A stretch of 64,000 nt of DNA from Bacilli bacterium (GCA_017460745.1 JAFUAL010000019.1:1-64000); one strand, 5' to 3'. Shown: positions 37,408 to 45,333, counted from the first letter of the stretch. Made by a program: numbers and translations. Notes: generated by a model from the letters alone, not told the origin.

Positions 37408-38334
37408 ATGAGTAGTAACTATAAGAATAAACAAAAGAAAAAACGCCGAAAAAAAGTTTTAGATGGTGTTGATTTGAATAAAAACAAGAAAAACATAAAC
37501 GAAACAAGTAAAGATTTTGATACTCTTATAAAAGATATAAGAAAAGATATTGTTGAAGATGAATTGAAACTTGGCAAGAAAGAATTAAATAAAGAACATG
37601 AGAAAAAGATTAAAAGTAATTTAAAAGCAGAAATAAAAGAAAATGTAAATATAAACGATAAAATACAAAGTGTTGTTAGTATATTGTTTACTATTGTTAT
37701 ATTTATTTTAATGTTATTTTTAATAATAGTTCTTTATAATCAATATTTAAAGAAAGATAAAGAAATTGATTTAGAAGAAGTGTGCAGTAGTTATATAAAA
37801 CATGATTTAGATATTAAGGATTCCGAAATTATAGATTATATTAAGGATAATAGGTATATTATATATAATATAAATGAATATGATAGTTCAAATATTGATC
37901 ATGAAACTATTAATAATTTTTCAAGATTTATTATTTGGAATAGTGACTTGGAATATAGTCTTTGTAATGATTTAGAGTATTGTTTGGATACTAAAAAAGA
38001 AATGGATTATGATACTTTAAAAGAACAGCTTAAATATTATTTTAATTTAGATAGTCTTAATTTGATATTTGATTATAATTTTTCTGAAAGTGATGCAACA
38101 AGATTATTTATTCATGATGACAAAGTAATCTTAACATTTAAAGGAATGGAATATACCACTTTAAAACATGATATAGTAGATATTAGGGTAGAAGAAAATA
38201 AGATTTATGTAATATTTGCTTTATCAAAGAAAATAGATAATAGTAATTATGCATATACTGGTTCTAAAAAAATGGAATTAGAGTATATAAATAATAAATT
38301 TATCTTAAAAAGTATAAATACTGTAATTAATTAG
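37408..38334 (+). CDS. Single-pass membrane protein with charged cytosolic N-terminus, unknown
   Basis: The 308-residue protein has about 90 cytosolic residues that are very Lys/Glu-rich (KNKQKKKRRKKVLDG), one membrane helix (about residues 94-113) and a roughly 190-residue external domain with Tyr/Asp/Asn repeats and two cysteines near 125 and 186-192. I recognise no domain. The stop of xseB and this start are 1 nt apart, so it belongs to the nusB-xseAB operon. The orientation (N-in) follows the positive-inside rule. Confidence 0.65.
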   Translation: MSSNYKNKQKKKRRKKVLDGVDLNKNKKNINETSKDFDTLIKDIRKDIVEDELKLGKKELNKEHEKKIKSNLKAEIKENVNINDKIQSVVSILFTIVIFILMLFLIIVLYNQYLKKDKEIDLEEVCSSYIKHDLDIKDSEIIDYIKDNRYIIYNINEYDSSNIDHETINNFSRFIIWNSDLEYSLCNDLEYCLDTKKEMDYDTLKEQLKYYFNLDSLNLIFDYNFSESDATRLFIHDDKVILTFKGMEYTTLKHDIVDIRVEENKIYVIFALSKKIDNSNYAYTGSKKMELEYINNKFILKSINTVIN

Positions 38335-38353
38335 CATATTAATTAAAAATTGT

Positions 38354-38382
38354 TTGACTTTAAAGGATTTATGTGATAAAAT
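38354..38382 (+). promoter_or_regulatory. Promoter of rplU-prp-rpmA
   Basis: TTGACT (38354-38359), 17-bp spacer, TAAAAT (38377-38382) with TG-A extension. Start expected near 38389. Confidence 0.75.
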
Positions 38383-38388
38383 CGATAT

Positions 38389-38475
38389 GTTTGATGCCTC
38401 TAGGTTCAAACCGCATTGAGAAGGTTAGAAACAATTTATTTGTACCTTAAAAGCGAGTCTTATAAAGGAGGATTT
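38389..38475 (+). ncRNA. Candidate L21-type ribosomal protein leader RNA
   Basis: The 5' untranslated region of about 87 nt before rplU contains short complementary blocks (GGTTCAAACC; a GTACCTTAAAAGCGAGTC segment) and lies in the usual position of the Firmicute L21 leader. Such leaders let free L21 repress its own operon. The match is from memory of the class, so family assignment is tentative; no terminator hairpin is obvious, which points to translational control. Confidence 0.55.
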
Positions 38476-38775
38476 ATGAAAGCAGTTATTGCAACAGGTG
38501 GTAAACAATACCTTGTTGAAGAAGGAAGTATTATCTATGTTGAGAAACTAAATGGTGAAGTTGGAGATAAAGTAACATTTGATGAAGTTTTGATGCTAGA
38601 TAAAAAAGTTGGAACTCCAAATATTAAAGGAGCAAAAGTTCTAGGTGAAATTGTAAAACACGGTAAGGGAGAAAAAATTAAAATCTTTAAATACAAGCCT
38701 AATACTACATCAACTAGAAAGAAACAAGGTCATAGACAACCATATACAAAAGTAGAAATTAAGAGTATTGGTTAA
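38476..38775 (+). CDS. rplU: 50S ribosomal protein bL21
   Basis: From ATG 38476 the protein has 99 residues and follows bL21 throughout (MKAVIATGGKQYLVEEGSII, VLGEIVKHGKGEKIKIFKYK, KKQGHRQPYTKVEI). It is a 50S protein binding 23S rRNA domain VI. A longer reading frame opens upstream at 38416, but AAAGGAGG sits 6 nt before 38476, and the upstream codons are leader RNA. It is followed by prp and rpmA as in nearly all Firmicutes. Confidence 0.97.
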   Translation: MKAVIATGGKQYLVEEGSIIYVEKLNGEVGDKVTFDEVLMLDKKVGTPNIKGAKVLGEIVKHGKGEKIKIFKYKPNTTSTRKKQGHRQPYTKVEIKSIG

Positions 38776-38777
38776 TA

Positions 38778-39071
38778 ATGATTATTGTTAAGAAAGAATT
38801 TAGTAAGATTTCAATTACTGGTCATTCAATGTATGATGATTTTGGTCGCGATATTGTTTGTAGTGCTGTTTCAAGTATTATTATTACAACTATTAATGGA
38901 ATACTTAAAATAGATGATAAAGCACTTGCTGTTCACGAACAAGATGGTATTGAAATTGAAGTATTAAAAGAAGATAAAGTTACTTTAAGTTTAATAGAAA
39001 ATATGCTTGAAGAATTAAAAGAACTTGAAAGTAAATATCCGAAAAATATAAAGATAAAGGAAGGTGTTTAA
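38778..39071 (+). CDS. prp: Ribosomal-processing cysteine protease Prp
   Basis: Prp (YsxB) removes the N-terminal extension of L27. The 97-residue protein has the catalytic His in [13 protein letters not shown] and the catalytic Cys in [10 protein letters not shown], in the canonical spacing. The gene starts 2 nt after rplU and ends just before rpmA. The presence of the cleavage motif in the neighbouring L27 shows that the enzyme-substrate pair is intact. Confidence 0.95.
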   Translation: MIIVKKEFSKISITGHSMYDDFGRDIVCSAVSSIIITTINGILKIDDKALAVHEQDGIEIEVLKEDKVTLSLIENMLEELKELESKYPKNIKIKEGV

Positions 39072-39072
39072 A

Positions 39073-39351
39073 GTGAGATTAGAGTTAAATATTCAATTAT
39101 TTGCACATAAAAAAGGTCAAGGTTCTTCAACAAACGGAAGAGATTCAGAAGGACGTAGACTTGGAGCTAAAGCAAGTGATGGAGAATTCGTTACAGCTGG
39201 TTCAATAATTTATCGTCAAAGAGGAACTAAAATTCATCCAGGTACTAATGTAAAACGTGGAAGCGATGATACTTTATTTGCAACAGTTTCTGGAACAGTT
39301 AAATTTGAGCATAAAGCAAATCGTACATTTGCAAATGTTTATGGGGAGTAG
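39073..39351 (+). CDS. rpmA: 50S ribosomal protein bL27 with Prp-cleavable N-terminus
   Basis: The 92-residue bL27 ([20 protein letters not shown]) carries the N-terminal extension LELNIQLFA ahead of the His-Lys-Lys. This fits the Prp recognition motif LNxQxFA, cut after Ala, so that the mature end can reach the peptidyl transferase centre. GTG at 39073 is chosen because AAGGAAGG lies 9 nt before it; the GTG at 39064 overlaps that site and the prp stop. Terminal gene of the operon. Confidence 0.95.
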   Translation: MRLELNIQLFAHKKGQGSSTNGRDSEGRRLGAKASDGEFVTAGSIIYRQRGTKIHPGTNVKRGSDDTLFATVSGTVKFEHKANRTFANVYGE

Positions 39352-39369
39352 TAAATGCTCCTTTTTTAT
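39344..39369 (+). terminator. Possible rpmA terminator
   Basis: GGGAG near 39344 pairs with CTCCT near 39358-39362, followed by TTTTTT. The stem is short. Confidence 0.5.
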
Positions 39370-39390
39370 TTACTAAAATAATCAATATTC

Positions 39391-39419
39391 TTGATATTTT
39401 AATTATTTAATAGTATAAT
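39391..39419 (+). promoter_or_regulatory. Promoter of cdsA-rseP
   Basis: TTGATA (39391-39396), 17-bp spacer, TATAAT (39414-39419). Confidence 0.75.
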
Positions 39420-39440
39420 TTAATAGTAAGGTGGTGCTTA

Positions 39441-40220
39441 GTGAAGGAACGTTTTATAAGTGCAATTATAATGCTACTAATTACAGTACCTTTTGTATTA
39501 GTTGGAAATATTTATTTTGCAATATTTTTACTAATCATAGGAGAAATGGCACTATATGAATTTTTAAAATTTCGAAAGAATATTCCTTTTTTAATTAAGA
39601 TATTTTCTTATATAATGCTGGGAGTAACTATTTTAAGAAATATGATAGGTATTAGTATAGAAAATATTGTGATTCTTGATATATTTTTATATCTTGGAAG
39701 TTTAGTTTTTATAAATGACAAATATCATTATAAAGATGCATTTTATTTAATAGGACTTATATTATTTTTAGGAGTAGCATTTTCAAAAATAATATTAATT
39801 AGAAATTTAGGATTAAATCATTTGATTTATTTATTATTAATTGCTATTGGTACTGATTCTTTTGCTTTATTTATTGGAACAAAGTTTGGTAAAACAAAGC
39901 TTGCACCGAGTATTTCTCCAAATAAAACAGTTGAAGGATTATTAGGTGGATGTTTAGTTGGTACAATAGTTGGAAGTGTATTTTATATATTATTGGTAAA
40001 AAATATTATTAATGTCTTTATAGTTTTCTTAATGACTTTAGGATTATCTTTAATAGGAGAATTTGGTGATTTGATTAAATCTAGTATTAAAAGATATGAG
40101 AAAGTAAAAGATTTTAGTAATTTAATTCCAGGTCATGGTGGAATAATGGATAGAGTAGATAGTATAATATTTATTGCTCTTATATATGCATTGATAATAA
40201 ATTTAGGAGGTATAGTATGA
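39441..40220 (+). CDS. cdsA: Phosphatidate cytidylyltransferase CdsA
   Basis: CdsA makes CDP-diacylglycerol from phosphatidic acid and CTP, the precursor of membrane phospholipids. The 259-residue protein has seven to eight membrane helices and the family signature near the C-terminus (GDLIKSSIKRYEKVKDFSNLIPGHGGIMDRVDS). PNKTVEGLLGG is also present. GTG at 39441 is preceded by AAGGTGGTG. The 3' end overlaps rseP by 4 nt (ATGA). Usually uppS lies upstream and dxr between cdsA and rseP; neither is here. Confidence 0.95.
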   Translation: MKERFISAIIMLLITVPFVLVGNIYFAIFLLIIGEMALYEFLKFRKNIPFLIKIFSYIMLGVTILRNMIGISIENIVILDIFLYLGSLVFINDKYHYKDAFYLIGLILFLGVAFSKIILIRNLGLNHLIYLLLIAIGTDSFALFIGTKFGKTKLAPSISPNKTVEGLLGGCLVGTIVGSVFYILLVKNIINVFIVFLMTLGLSLIGEFGDLIKSSIKRYEKVKDFSNLIPGHGGIMDRVDSIIFIALIYALIINLGGIV

Positions 40221-41287
40221 TAATATCAATTATTTTATTTATTTTAATTTTAGGACTTATTGTTTTAGTACACGAATTTGGACATTTTATTTTTGCTAAG
40301 ATGTTTCATGTTCATGTTTATGAATTTGCAATTGGAATGGGTCCTAAATTATGGAGTAGTGAAAAATTAAGAGAAAAACGTAAGAAAGCTGGAAAAAAAG
40401 TAAGTGAAACAATTTATACAATAAGAGCTATTCCAATTGGTGGCTTTAATCAACTTGCTGGTGAAGGATTAGAAGAAGATAAGAAAGTAAAAAAAGAAAA
40501 CTTACTTACTGGAAGACCTGCATGGCAAAGATTCTTGATTTTATTTTTTGGGGCAGGTAATAATTTTATTCTAGGAATATTAGTTTTATTTATAAGCGCT
40601 ATTATATTTGGTAGTCCTAGTATTTCAACAGTGATTCCTACTGTTGTTGCTGATTCTCCAATGGCCCTTGCAGGACTTAAATCAGGTGATAAAATCCTTT
40701 CTATTAATGGTTCTAAAACCAAAACACTTGATGATGTACAACTTTATATGGTTGTAGCAGGGGATGAGGAAACAGAATTTAAAATTGAAAGAGATGGTAA
40801 AATATATACATTTAATGTGACACCACTTTCTGGTAAAGAAAAAGAAGAAAAAGGATACAGTTTTGGTATTCAATATAATAATACTTTAGAAAAAGGTTTT
40901 GTAAGATCTATTAAATATGCATTTGTTAAATTTTATTCTATAACAAGACAAATCTTTATAACTATTAAGGAATTATTTGTTGGTGGTGTAAGCGTTAAAG
41001 AATTATCAGGCCCAGTCGGAATATATTCTGCAGTAGATCAAACAAGAGAAGCTGGAATTTATAGTATTTTAGGTCTTATTGCTCTTTTGACTGTAAATGT
41101 TGGTATTATGAATTTAATACCACTACCAGCATTCGATGGTGGAAGAATATTATTCTTAATAATTGAAAAAATTAAAGGTTCACCTGTAAAGGCAGAAACT
41201 GAAAATTTAATACATAATATTGGTTTCTATTTACTAATTGCTCTTTTAATTTATGTTACAATTAATGATATAATTAGATTATTTTAA
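40217..41287 (+). CDS. rseP: RIP metalloprotease RseP/RasP (site-2 protease)
   Basis: This 356-residue intramembrane zinc protease cleaves membrane-embedded anti-sigma factors and signal-peptide remnants. The zinc motif HEFGH is at residues 19-23 in the first helix, a PDZ domain spans about residues 130-215 (AGLKSGDKILSINGSK), and the second zinc site NLIPLPAFDGGRI precedes the last helices. ATGA overlap with cdsA. A good terminator follows. Confidence 0.95.
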   Translation: MIISIILFILILGLIVLVHEFGHFIFAKMFHVHVYEFAIGMGPKLWSSEKLREKRKKAGKKVSETIYTIRAIPIGGFNQLAGEGLEEDKKVKKENLLTGRPAWQRFLILFFGAGNNFILGILVLFISAIIFGSPSISTVIPTVVADSPMALAGLKSGDKILSINGSKTKTLDDVQLYMVVAGDEETEFKIERDGKIYTFNVTPLSGKEKEEKGYSFGIQYNNTLEKGFVRSIKYAFVKFYSITRQIFITIKELFVGGVSVKELSGPVGIYSAVDQTREAGIYSILGLIALLTVNVGIMNLIPLPAFDGGRILFLIIEKIKGSPVKAETENLIHNIGFYLLIALLIYVTINDIIRLF

Positions 41288-41310
41288 AAAGTACATTTTG
41301 TACTTTTTTT
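41286..41310 (+). terminator. cdsA-rseP terminator
   Basis: AAAAAGTAC / GTACTTTTT stem with 5-nt loop ATTTT, followed by further T residues. Confidence 0.85.
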
Positions 41311-41342
41311 TCATTTACAGAATATATTTAAGTGGTGATAAT

Positions 41343-41965
41343 TTGAAAACTAAAAAAATAGCAAATGAATTAAAGAAAAATAAGTATAAATATACGTTTT
41401 TAATTACAATTATAATAATTGGAATAGTATCAGGAATAATTCTTTCTAACATATTAAGTTATAATGATAAAAAAGAAATAGGAGAAATGGTGACATCGTA
41501 TTTATCTAGTTTAAAAGATAATCAAAATATTAGTTTATCAAATTTAATAAATTCAAGTATTGTTAATATAACATATGTTTATTAATCTTTATCTTTAGTT
41601 TATCAATAATTGGAATTGTACTTAATCCAATTTTATTATATTTTAAAAGTTTTATAATAGGTTTTTCTATTGGTATAATGATTAATCTATATAGTTATAA
41701 AGGCATATTATTTGGAATATTTAGTGTATTTCCGCATCAATTTATAAATATCATTATGTATTTGTTTTTATGCTTTTATGGAATTAAGTTATCAATTAAA
41801 TTATTTGAACTTATTTTTCTAAAAAAACAATTTAATTTTGCTGTATATATGAAAAAATACTTAAAAGTAATAGGTGTATCATGTATAGTATTAGTATTTT
41901 CTTCTTTATATGAAACATTTTTAGCTGATTTTATCATAAAAGTTTTTACTTTTTGGATAAATTAG
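41343..41965 (+). pseudogene. spoIIM: Stage II sporulation protein M-like gene, frameshifted
   Basis: Two consecutive frames together give a SpoIIM-like protein of about 207 residues (Bacillus SpoIIM has 214). The first part (41343-41585) has a basic N-terminus, a membrane helix and SLSNLINSSIVNI. The second frame carries the rest from LLIFIFSLSIIGIVLNP through FKSFIIGFSIGIMIN, FGIFSVFPHQFINI and SLYETFL, matching the FLKGIVVGF...SVMPQN pattern of SpoIIM. The first frame stops at 41583-41585, and the second is open only from 41567, so one base has been lost or gained within about 19 nt. TTG at 41343 with GGTGAT three bases upstream is the probable start. No slippery heptamer is seen. Decay or an assembly error are the main explanations. 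Confidence 0.82.
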
Positions 41966-41973
41966 AGTATAAT
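41945..41973 (+). promoter_or_regulatory. mnmA promoter
   Basis: TTTACT (41945-41950), 17-bp spacer, TATAAT (41968-41973), inside and just after the spoIIM 3' end. Confidence 0.65.
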
Positions 41974-41998
41974 ATACCTAGAAGTTTTGGTGATTTAT

Positions 41999-43105
41999 AT
42001 GTCAAAGGTTGTTATAGGTATGTCTGGTGGAGTTGATTCATCAGTTGCTGCTATTGTTTTAAAGAATATGGGATATGAAGTAATTGGTTTATTTATGCGT
42101 AATTGGGATAGTACTGTAAATAATGATTATTTAGGTAATCCTAATTTAAATAATAATATATGCCCTCAAGAAGATGATTTTAATGATGCAAAGGCAGTAT
42201 GTGAAAAGTTAGATATTCCACTTTATAGAATTGATTTTGTAAAAGAATATTGGGACTATGTCTTTACATATTTTTTAGATGAATTAAAAGTTGGTCGTAC
42301 TCCAAATCCTGATATTATGTGTAATAAATATATAAAATTTGATTTATTTATAAAAGAGGCAAAAAAACTTGGAGCTGACTTTATTGCAACAGGTCATTAT
42401 GCAAGAATTAAAGATGGTAAATTACTCCGAGCAGTTGATAGTAATAAAGATCAAACCTACTTTTTATCGCAACTATCGAATAAACAACTAGAAAATGTTT
42501 TATTTCCAATCGGTGATTTAGTTAAAAGTGATGTGAGACGTATTGCAAAAGAATACGGATTAATTACAGCTAATAAAAAAGATTCAACAGGCATTTGTTT
42601 TATTGGAGAAAGAAATTTTAAAGAATTTTTAAAAAATTACTTGCCAGCCAAACCAGGTAATGTTATGAATATAGAGACTAAAGAAATTATTGGTACTCAT
42701 CAAGGCTTAATGTATTATACAATTGGTCAAAGAAAAGGGCTTAATATTGGTGGTAATACTGATAAAATGTTTGTAGTTGGTAAAAACTTAAAGGATAATA
42801 TTTTATATGTTGCTTTTGGTGAAGATAATGATTATTTAAAAAGTGATAGTTGCATAGTTTCAAATATGAATTTTATAAGTAAAGAAAGACCTAAAAAGTG
42901 CCAAGCAAAATTTAGATATAGACAAACTGATATTGATGTAGAAATAGAATACCTTGATAATAATGAAATAATTGTACATTATAATAATGTAAAAGCTGTT
43001 ACACCTGGACAAGCATGTGTCTTATATTTAGGTGATGAATGTCTTGGTGGAGGAATTATAAAAGAAGTTTTAAAAGATAATGAAAAAATATGGTATTTAT
43101 TATAA
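41999..43105 (+). CDS. mnmA: tRNA-specific 2-thiouridylase MnmA
   Basis: MnmA adds the 2-thio group to U34 of tRNA Lys, Glu and Gln. From ATG 41999 the 368-residue protein has the ATP-pyrophosphatase loop GMSGGVDSS at the N-terminus, the first catalytic Cys in NPDIMCNKYIKF, GHYARI, and the second catalytic Cys in STGICFIGERNF. Length is normal. GGTGAT lies 5 nt before the start; the alternative GTG at 41987 overlaps no ribosome site. Confidence 0.96.
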   Translation: MSKVVIGMSGGVDSSVAAIVLKNMGYEVIGLFMRNWDSTVNNDYLGNPNLNNNICPQEDDFNDAKAVCEKLDIPLYRIDFVKEYWDYVFTYFLDELKVGRTPNPDIMCNKYIKFDLFIKEAKKLGADFIATGHYARIKDGKLLRAVDSNKDQTYFLSQLSNKQLENVLFPIGDLVKSDVRRIAKEYGLITANKKDSTGICFIGERNFKEFLKNYLPAKPGNVMNIETKEIIGTHQGLMYYTIGQRKGLNIGGNTDKMFVVGKNLKDNILYVAFGEDNDYLKSDSCIVSNMNFISKERPKKCQAKFRYRQTDIDVEIEYLDNNEIIVHYNNVKAVTPGQACVLYLGDECLGGGIIKEVLKDNEKIWYLL

Positions 43106-43111
43106 AATTAA

Positions 43112-43151
43112 TTGACATTTTAATTGACAAAAATTAATAATTTGATAAAAT
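43112..43151 (+). promoter_or_regulatory. Promoter with tandem -35 boxes for the HTH gene
   Basis: Two TTGACA hexamers (43112-43117 and 43124-43129); the second lies 16 bp before TAAAAT (43146-43151) with TG-A extension. Confidence 0.65.
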
Positions 43152-43171
43152 ATTTTTAGGAGGAGTGAAGG

Positions 43172-43939
43172 ATGAGTAAGATTAGCAGTATACTATCCGA
43201 AATCGGAGTATCAAAAGTAAGATTAGCAAAATATTTAGGGGTTTCAAGACAAATGTTATATAATTATTTAGCATTTGATACTTTAAGCGATTGGCCAAGT
43301 GAAAAGGCGACACGACTTATGCAACTTTTAGAAATAAAAAAAGAAAGTGATTTAGATGATTTAGAAATAGACGGGGAATATATAATAAAAATTGATAATA
43401 AATTAAATGAAGGTGTAAAAGTACAACTATCTGGAAATAATTTAATTGATTTAAAAGGATTTAATCGTAAAGAAATTGAAATATTAACTGATATTATATC
43501 ACTTTTAAAAGATAGACTAAGAGATGATAGAAATAAGGAAGTATATAATAGTTATGTTTATTTATATCACTTCTTACAAAGTATGGAAAATACTAAAGAG
43601 TTAAAGTATTTATTATGTTTTATTTCAAAACTAATGGGATTTACTGAACCAAATGAATTCTTATTTAATAGCGAACAACAATTCAATTTTGAAGCAATTT
43701 TCTTTAGTGCATTCATGCTATATAATAAAGGTGGATCATCACGTAGTAAAATAGCGGATACTCATAAGAGATTTATTCAAGAAATAAATAGAAAACACGA
43801 GGAAAAATTAAGTAGAACTCAAGAATTAACAGCTGTAAAAGAACAAGCATTAAAAGAACTTGGATATGCAACATTAACTGAAGAAAATGGAAAAGAAGTG
43901 TTAGAAAAAATAGCTGAAATACAATCTCGTGCAGCTTAG
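43172..43939 (+). CDS. HTH DNA-binding protein of unknown role, near the terminus
   Basis: The 255-residue protein begins with an XRE-like helix-turn-helix (VSKVRLAKYLGVSRQMLYNYLAF, residues about 13-35). A central helical region with FNRKEIEILTDIISLLKDRLRDD follows, then an aromatic-rich part and a helical Lys/Glu-rich C-terminus. No enzymatic motif. The start has AGGAGG. It is transcribed toward the dif site and followed by a membrane protein gene 41 nt later. Its regulatory targets are unknown. Confidence 0.75.
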   Translation: MSKISSILSEIGVSKVRLAKYLGVSRQMLYNYLAFDTLSDWPSEKATRLMQLLEIKKESDLDDLEIDGEYIIKIDNKLNEGVKVQLSGNNLIDLKGFNRKEIEILTDIISLLKDRLRDDRNKEVYNSYVYLYHFLQSMENTKELKYLLCFISKLMGFTEPNEFLFNSEQQFNFEAIFFSAFMLYNKGGSSRSKIADTHKRFIQEINRKHEEKLSRTQELTAVKEQALKELGYATLTEENGKEVLEKIAEIQSRAA

Positions 43940-43980
43940 ATGTGTTAGATATTATAAAAGAATAAAAGGAAGTGAATTTA

Positions 43981-44529
43981 ATGATTAAATTTATAGAGGC
44001 AACTGTTGTTAATAATAACTATAACGACAATTGGAGTATAACGTTTTATTTTGTTGCACTTGCAGCAATTACAATTAGCCTAATTTGGACTATTTTAAAA
44101 ATGAATAAACAAGAAAAGAAAAATAATAATCAGTATAAAGAAAATACAATTTATAATAAATCAGAAGATTTAATAGAGAATATGGATGTTTTCCCTAAAA
44201 GAAAAATAAAGGAAAGAATTGAAAACTATTATGATGTTTATCAGAATCAAAATAGACAAAAGAGTAGTGGGGTAGAAGAAAATCCGATAGATGATTATAC
44301 TGAATATGATATAAATGATAAGTTAGAAGAAGATATCGATATCAAACAAAATATTGAAGAAAAAATTGAAGACGATGTAGATATATCAAAAGAAGAAATT
44401 AACGAAGATGAAAAAGTTGTAGAATCAGTTAAAGAAAAAAATACAACTCCTAAGAATACAAACAAAAATTCCAATAATAAAAATCGTTCAAATAATAAGA
44501 AAAAAGGAAAAAATAAAAAAAAGAAATAG
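43981..44529 (+). CDS. Single-pass membrane protein with long Lys/Asn-rich tail
   Basis: The 182-residue protein has a short N-terminus, one membrane helix (about residues 19-40, FYFVALAAITISLIWTIL) and a charged C-terminal tail: first Asn/Glu/Asp-rich (DDYTEYDINDKLEEDID), then a terminal Lys/Asn tract (about 30 residues). The tail looks disordered. ATG at 43981 is chosen over GTG 43972, which abuts the AAAGGA site. It is the last plus-strand gene before the terminus gap. Function unknown. Confidence 0.65.
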   Translation: MIKFIEATVVNNNYNDNWSITFYFVALAAITISLIWTILKMNKQEKKNNNQYKENTIYNKSEDLIENMDVFPKRKIKERIENYYDVYQNQNRQKSSGVEENPIDDYTEYDINDKLEEDIDIKQNIEEKIEDDVDISKEEINEDEKVVESVKEKNTTPKNTNKNSNNKNRSNNKKKGKNKKKK

Positions 44530-44555
44530 GACTCATGATGTTTTATTTCTTTTTT
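44515..44555 (+). terminator. Terminator at the left edge of the terminus gap
   Basis: AAAAAAGAAATA pairs with TATTTCTTTTTT; the stem begins inside the upstream gene and includes its stop codon. Confidence 0.75.
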
Positions 44556-44587
44556 ATAACAATATTTTTTTAATTACAAAAATAAGA

Positions 44588-44615
44588 ACTTAACATAATA
44601 TATATTATATAAAGT
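44588..44615 (-). other. dif: dif chromosome-dimer resolution site (XerC/XerD target)
   Basis: Read on the minus strand, the 28 bp consist of an 11-bp XerC arm ACTTTATATAA, a 6-bp centre TATATA and an 11-bp XerD arm TTATGTTAAGT. From memory of published sites, the XerD arm differs by one base from that of Escherichia coli dif (TTATGTTAAAT). The full site matches Bacillus subtilis dif at 23 of 28 positions by my hand count, including the centre. It lies where gene orientation switches and 2.4 kb from xerD. Recombination here would resolve chromosome dimers at division. Confidence 0.88.
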
Positions 44616-44829
44616 TAGACATTTTGATGAAAATGTATATAAATTAGATAATTACATATATTAATAATAATTATTATTTAAATTATTTAATATGTATTTG
44701 TATTTTTTATAGTTAATTTAAATTAATTTTATAACAATATTATACTATAGATTATGAATAATTGATATTATATTTCTAAATTATTTACTAATACAATTTA
44801 TAAATTAATTAAGATAAATATTTATCTGT

Positions 44830-45006
44830 CTTTTACTTTCTCGATTGTATTTAACTCACAATATAATTAAGTAATATAAATCAAATTTAGATGAATAAAT
44901 ATTCATTTAATTAAATCTCGATTTGTTTTAGAACACATTATTATTATTTAACTTATTAAAAAAAATATACATTTGATTACGTGAAACTAATCGAGAAAGT
45001 AAAAAG
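44830..45006. repeat. Long-range inverted repeat in the terminus gap
   Basis: TTTTACTTTCTCGATT (44831-44846) is repeated inverted as AATCGAGAAAGTAAAA (44989-45004), 16 identical bases, with 142 bp between. A shorter TCTCGATT occurs in direct orientation at 44916-44923. No target-site duplication was found outside the arms. Confidence 0.75.
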
Positions 45007-45044
45007 TGAATAACTATACAATTAATTATTAATTAAAATATGTG

Positions 45045-45094
45045 TATATAACTCCCCTCTTGAAAACCAATTTTTGATAGGGGAAGTGTATATA
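45045..45094. other. Strong hairpin before the Asn-rich small ORF
   Basis: TATATA-AC-TCCCCT pairs with AGGGGA-(A)-GT-(G)-TATATA: about 14 base pairs with two single bulges and a 20-nt loop. It includes the only GC block of the gap. It could be an RNA 3' end or a cis element for the small ORF 55 bp downstream. Confidence 0.65.
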
Positions 45095-45148
45095 AATTTT
45101 ACATATAAAATAAATTAAAATCCATAATATAAATGAAAGGGTGATAAA

Positions 45149-45328
45149 ATGAAAAAGCAAAATTCTAAGAAAATTAGTAATAAACAAAATAGTAAAAATA
45201 ATATTACTAATAGTATGAATAAAAAAGCTAAAACTAATACAAATAAATTAAACAACTTAGAATCTAATAATAATAATAATATTTGTGATAGTTATGAATG
45301 CGATTATAATTCAAATGACTGTGAATAA
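45149..45328 (+). CDS. Very small Asn/Lys-rich protein with three C-terminal cysteines
   Basis: A 59-residue frame starts at ATG 45149 with AAAGGGTGAT three bases upstream, a good site for this genome. The first 35 residues are Lys/Asn/Ser-rich (MKKQNSKKISNKQNSKN). The end is acidic with Cys at 46, 51 and 58 (CDSYECDYNSNDC). No signal peptide or membrane helix. It converges with the Dps-like gene, 5 bp away. Composition follows the AT bias, so coding status is likely but not certain. Confidence 0.5.
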   Translation: MKKQNSKKISNKQNSKNNITNSMNKKAKTNTNKLNNLESNNNNNICDSYECDYNSNDCE

Positions 45329-45333
45329 TAACA

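Larger units (their letters stand above)
44556..45148. other. Long AT-rich intergenic gap at the replication terminus
   Basis: About 590 bp without a credible gene, extremely poor in G and C. It holds the dif site, an inverted repeat pair and a strong hairpin (each listed separately). On both sides genes point toward it or away in the pattern of converging replichores. Confidence 0.75.

Noticed and set aside
38416-38475. Longer rplU start at ATG 38416
   Set aside because: It lacks a ribosome site, adds 20 residues not found in bL21, and runs through the leader RNA.
41560-41590. Programmed -1 frameshift to rescue spoIIM
   Set aside because: No X-XXY-YYZ slippery heptamer or downstream pseudoknot is visible in the short region where both frames overlap.
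44556-45148. Known structured RNAs (SRP RNA, RNase P, tmRNA, 6S) in the AT-rich gap
   Set aside because: None of the invariant sequence blocks of those RNAs were found and the gap is almost free of G and C.
44556-45148. Replication origin in the gap
   Set aside because: No dnaA/dnaN genes and no cluster of DnaA boxes; gene orientation converges here, which marks a terminus.
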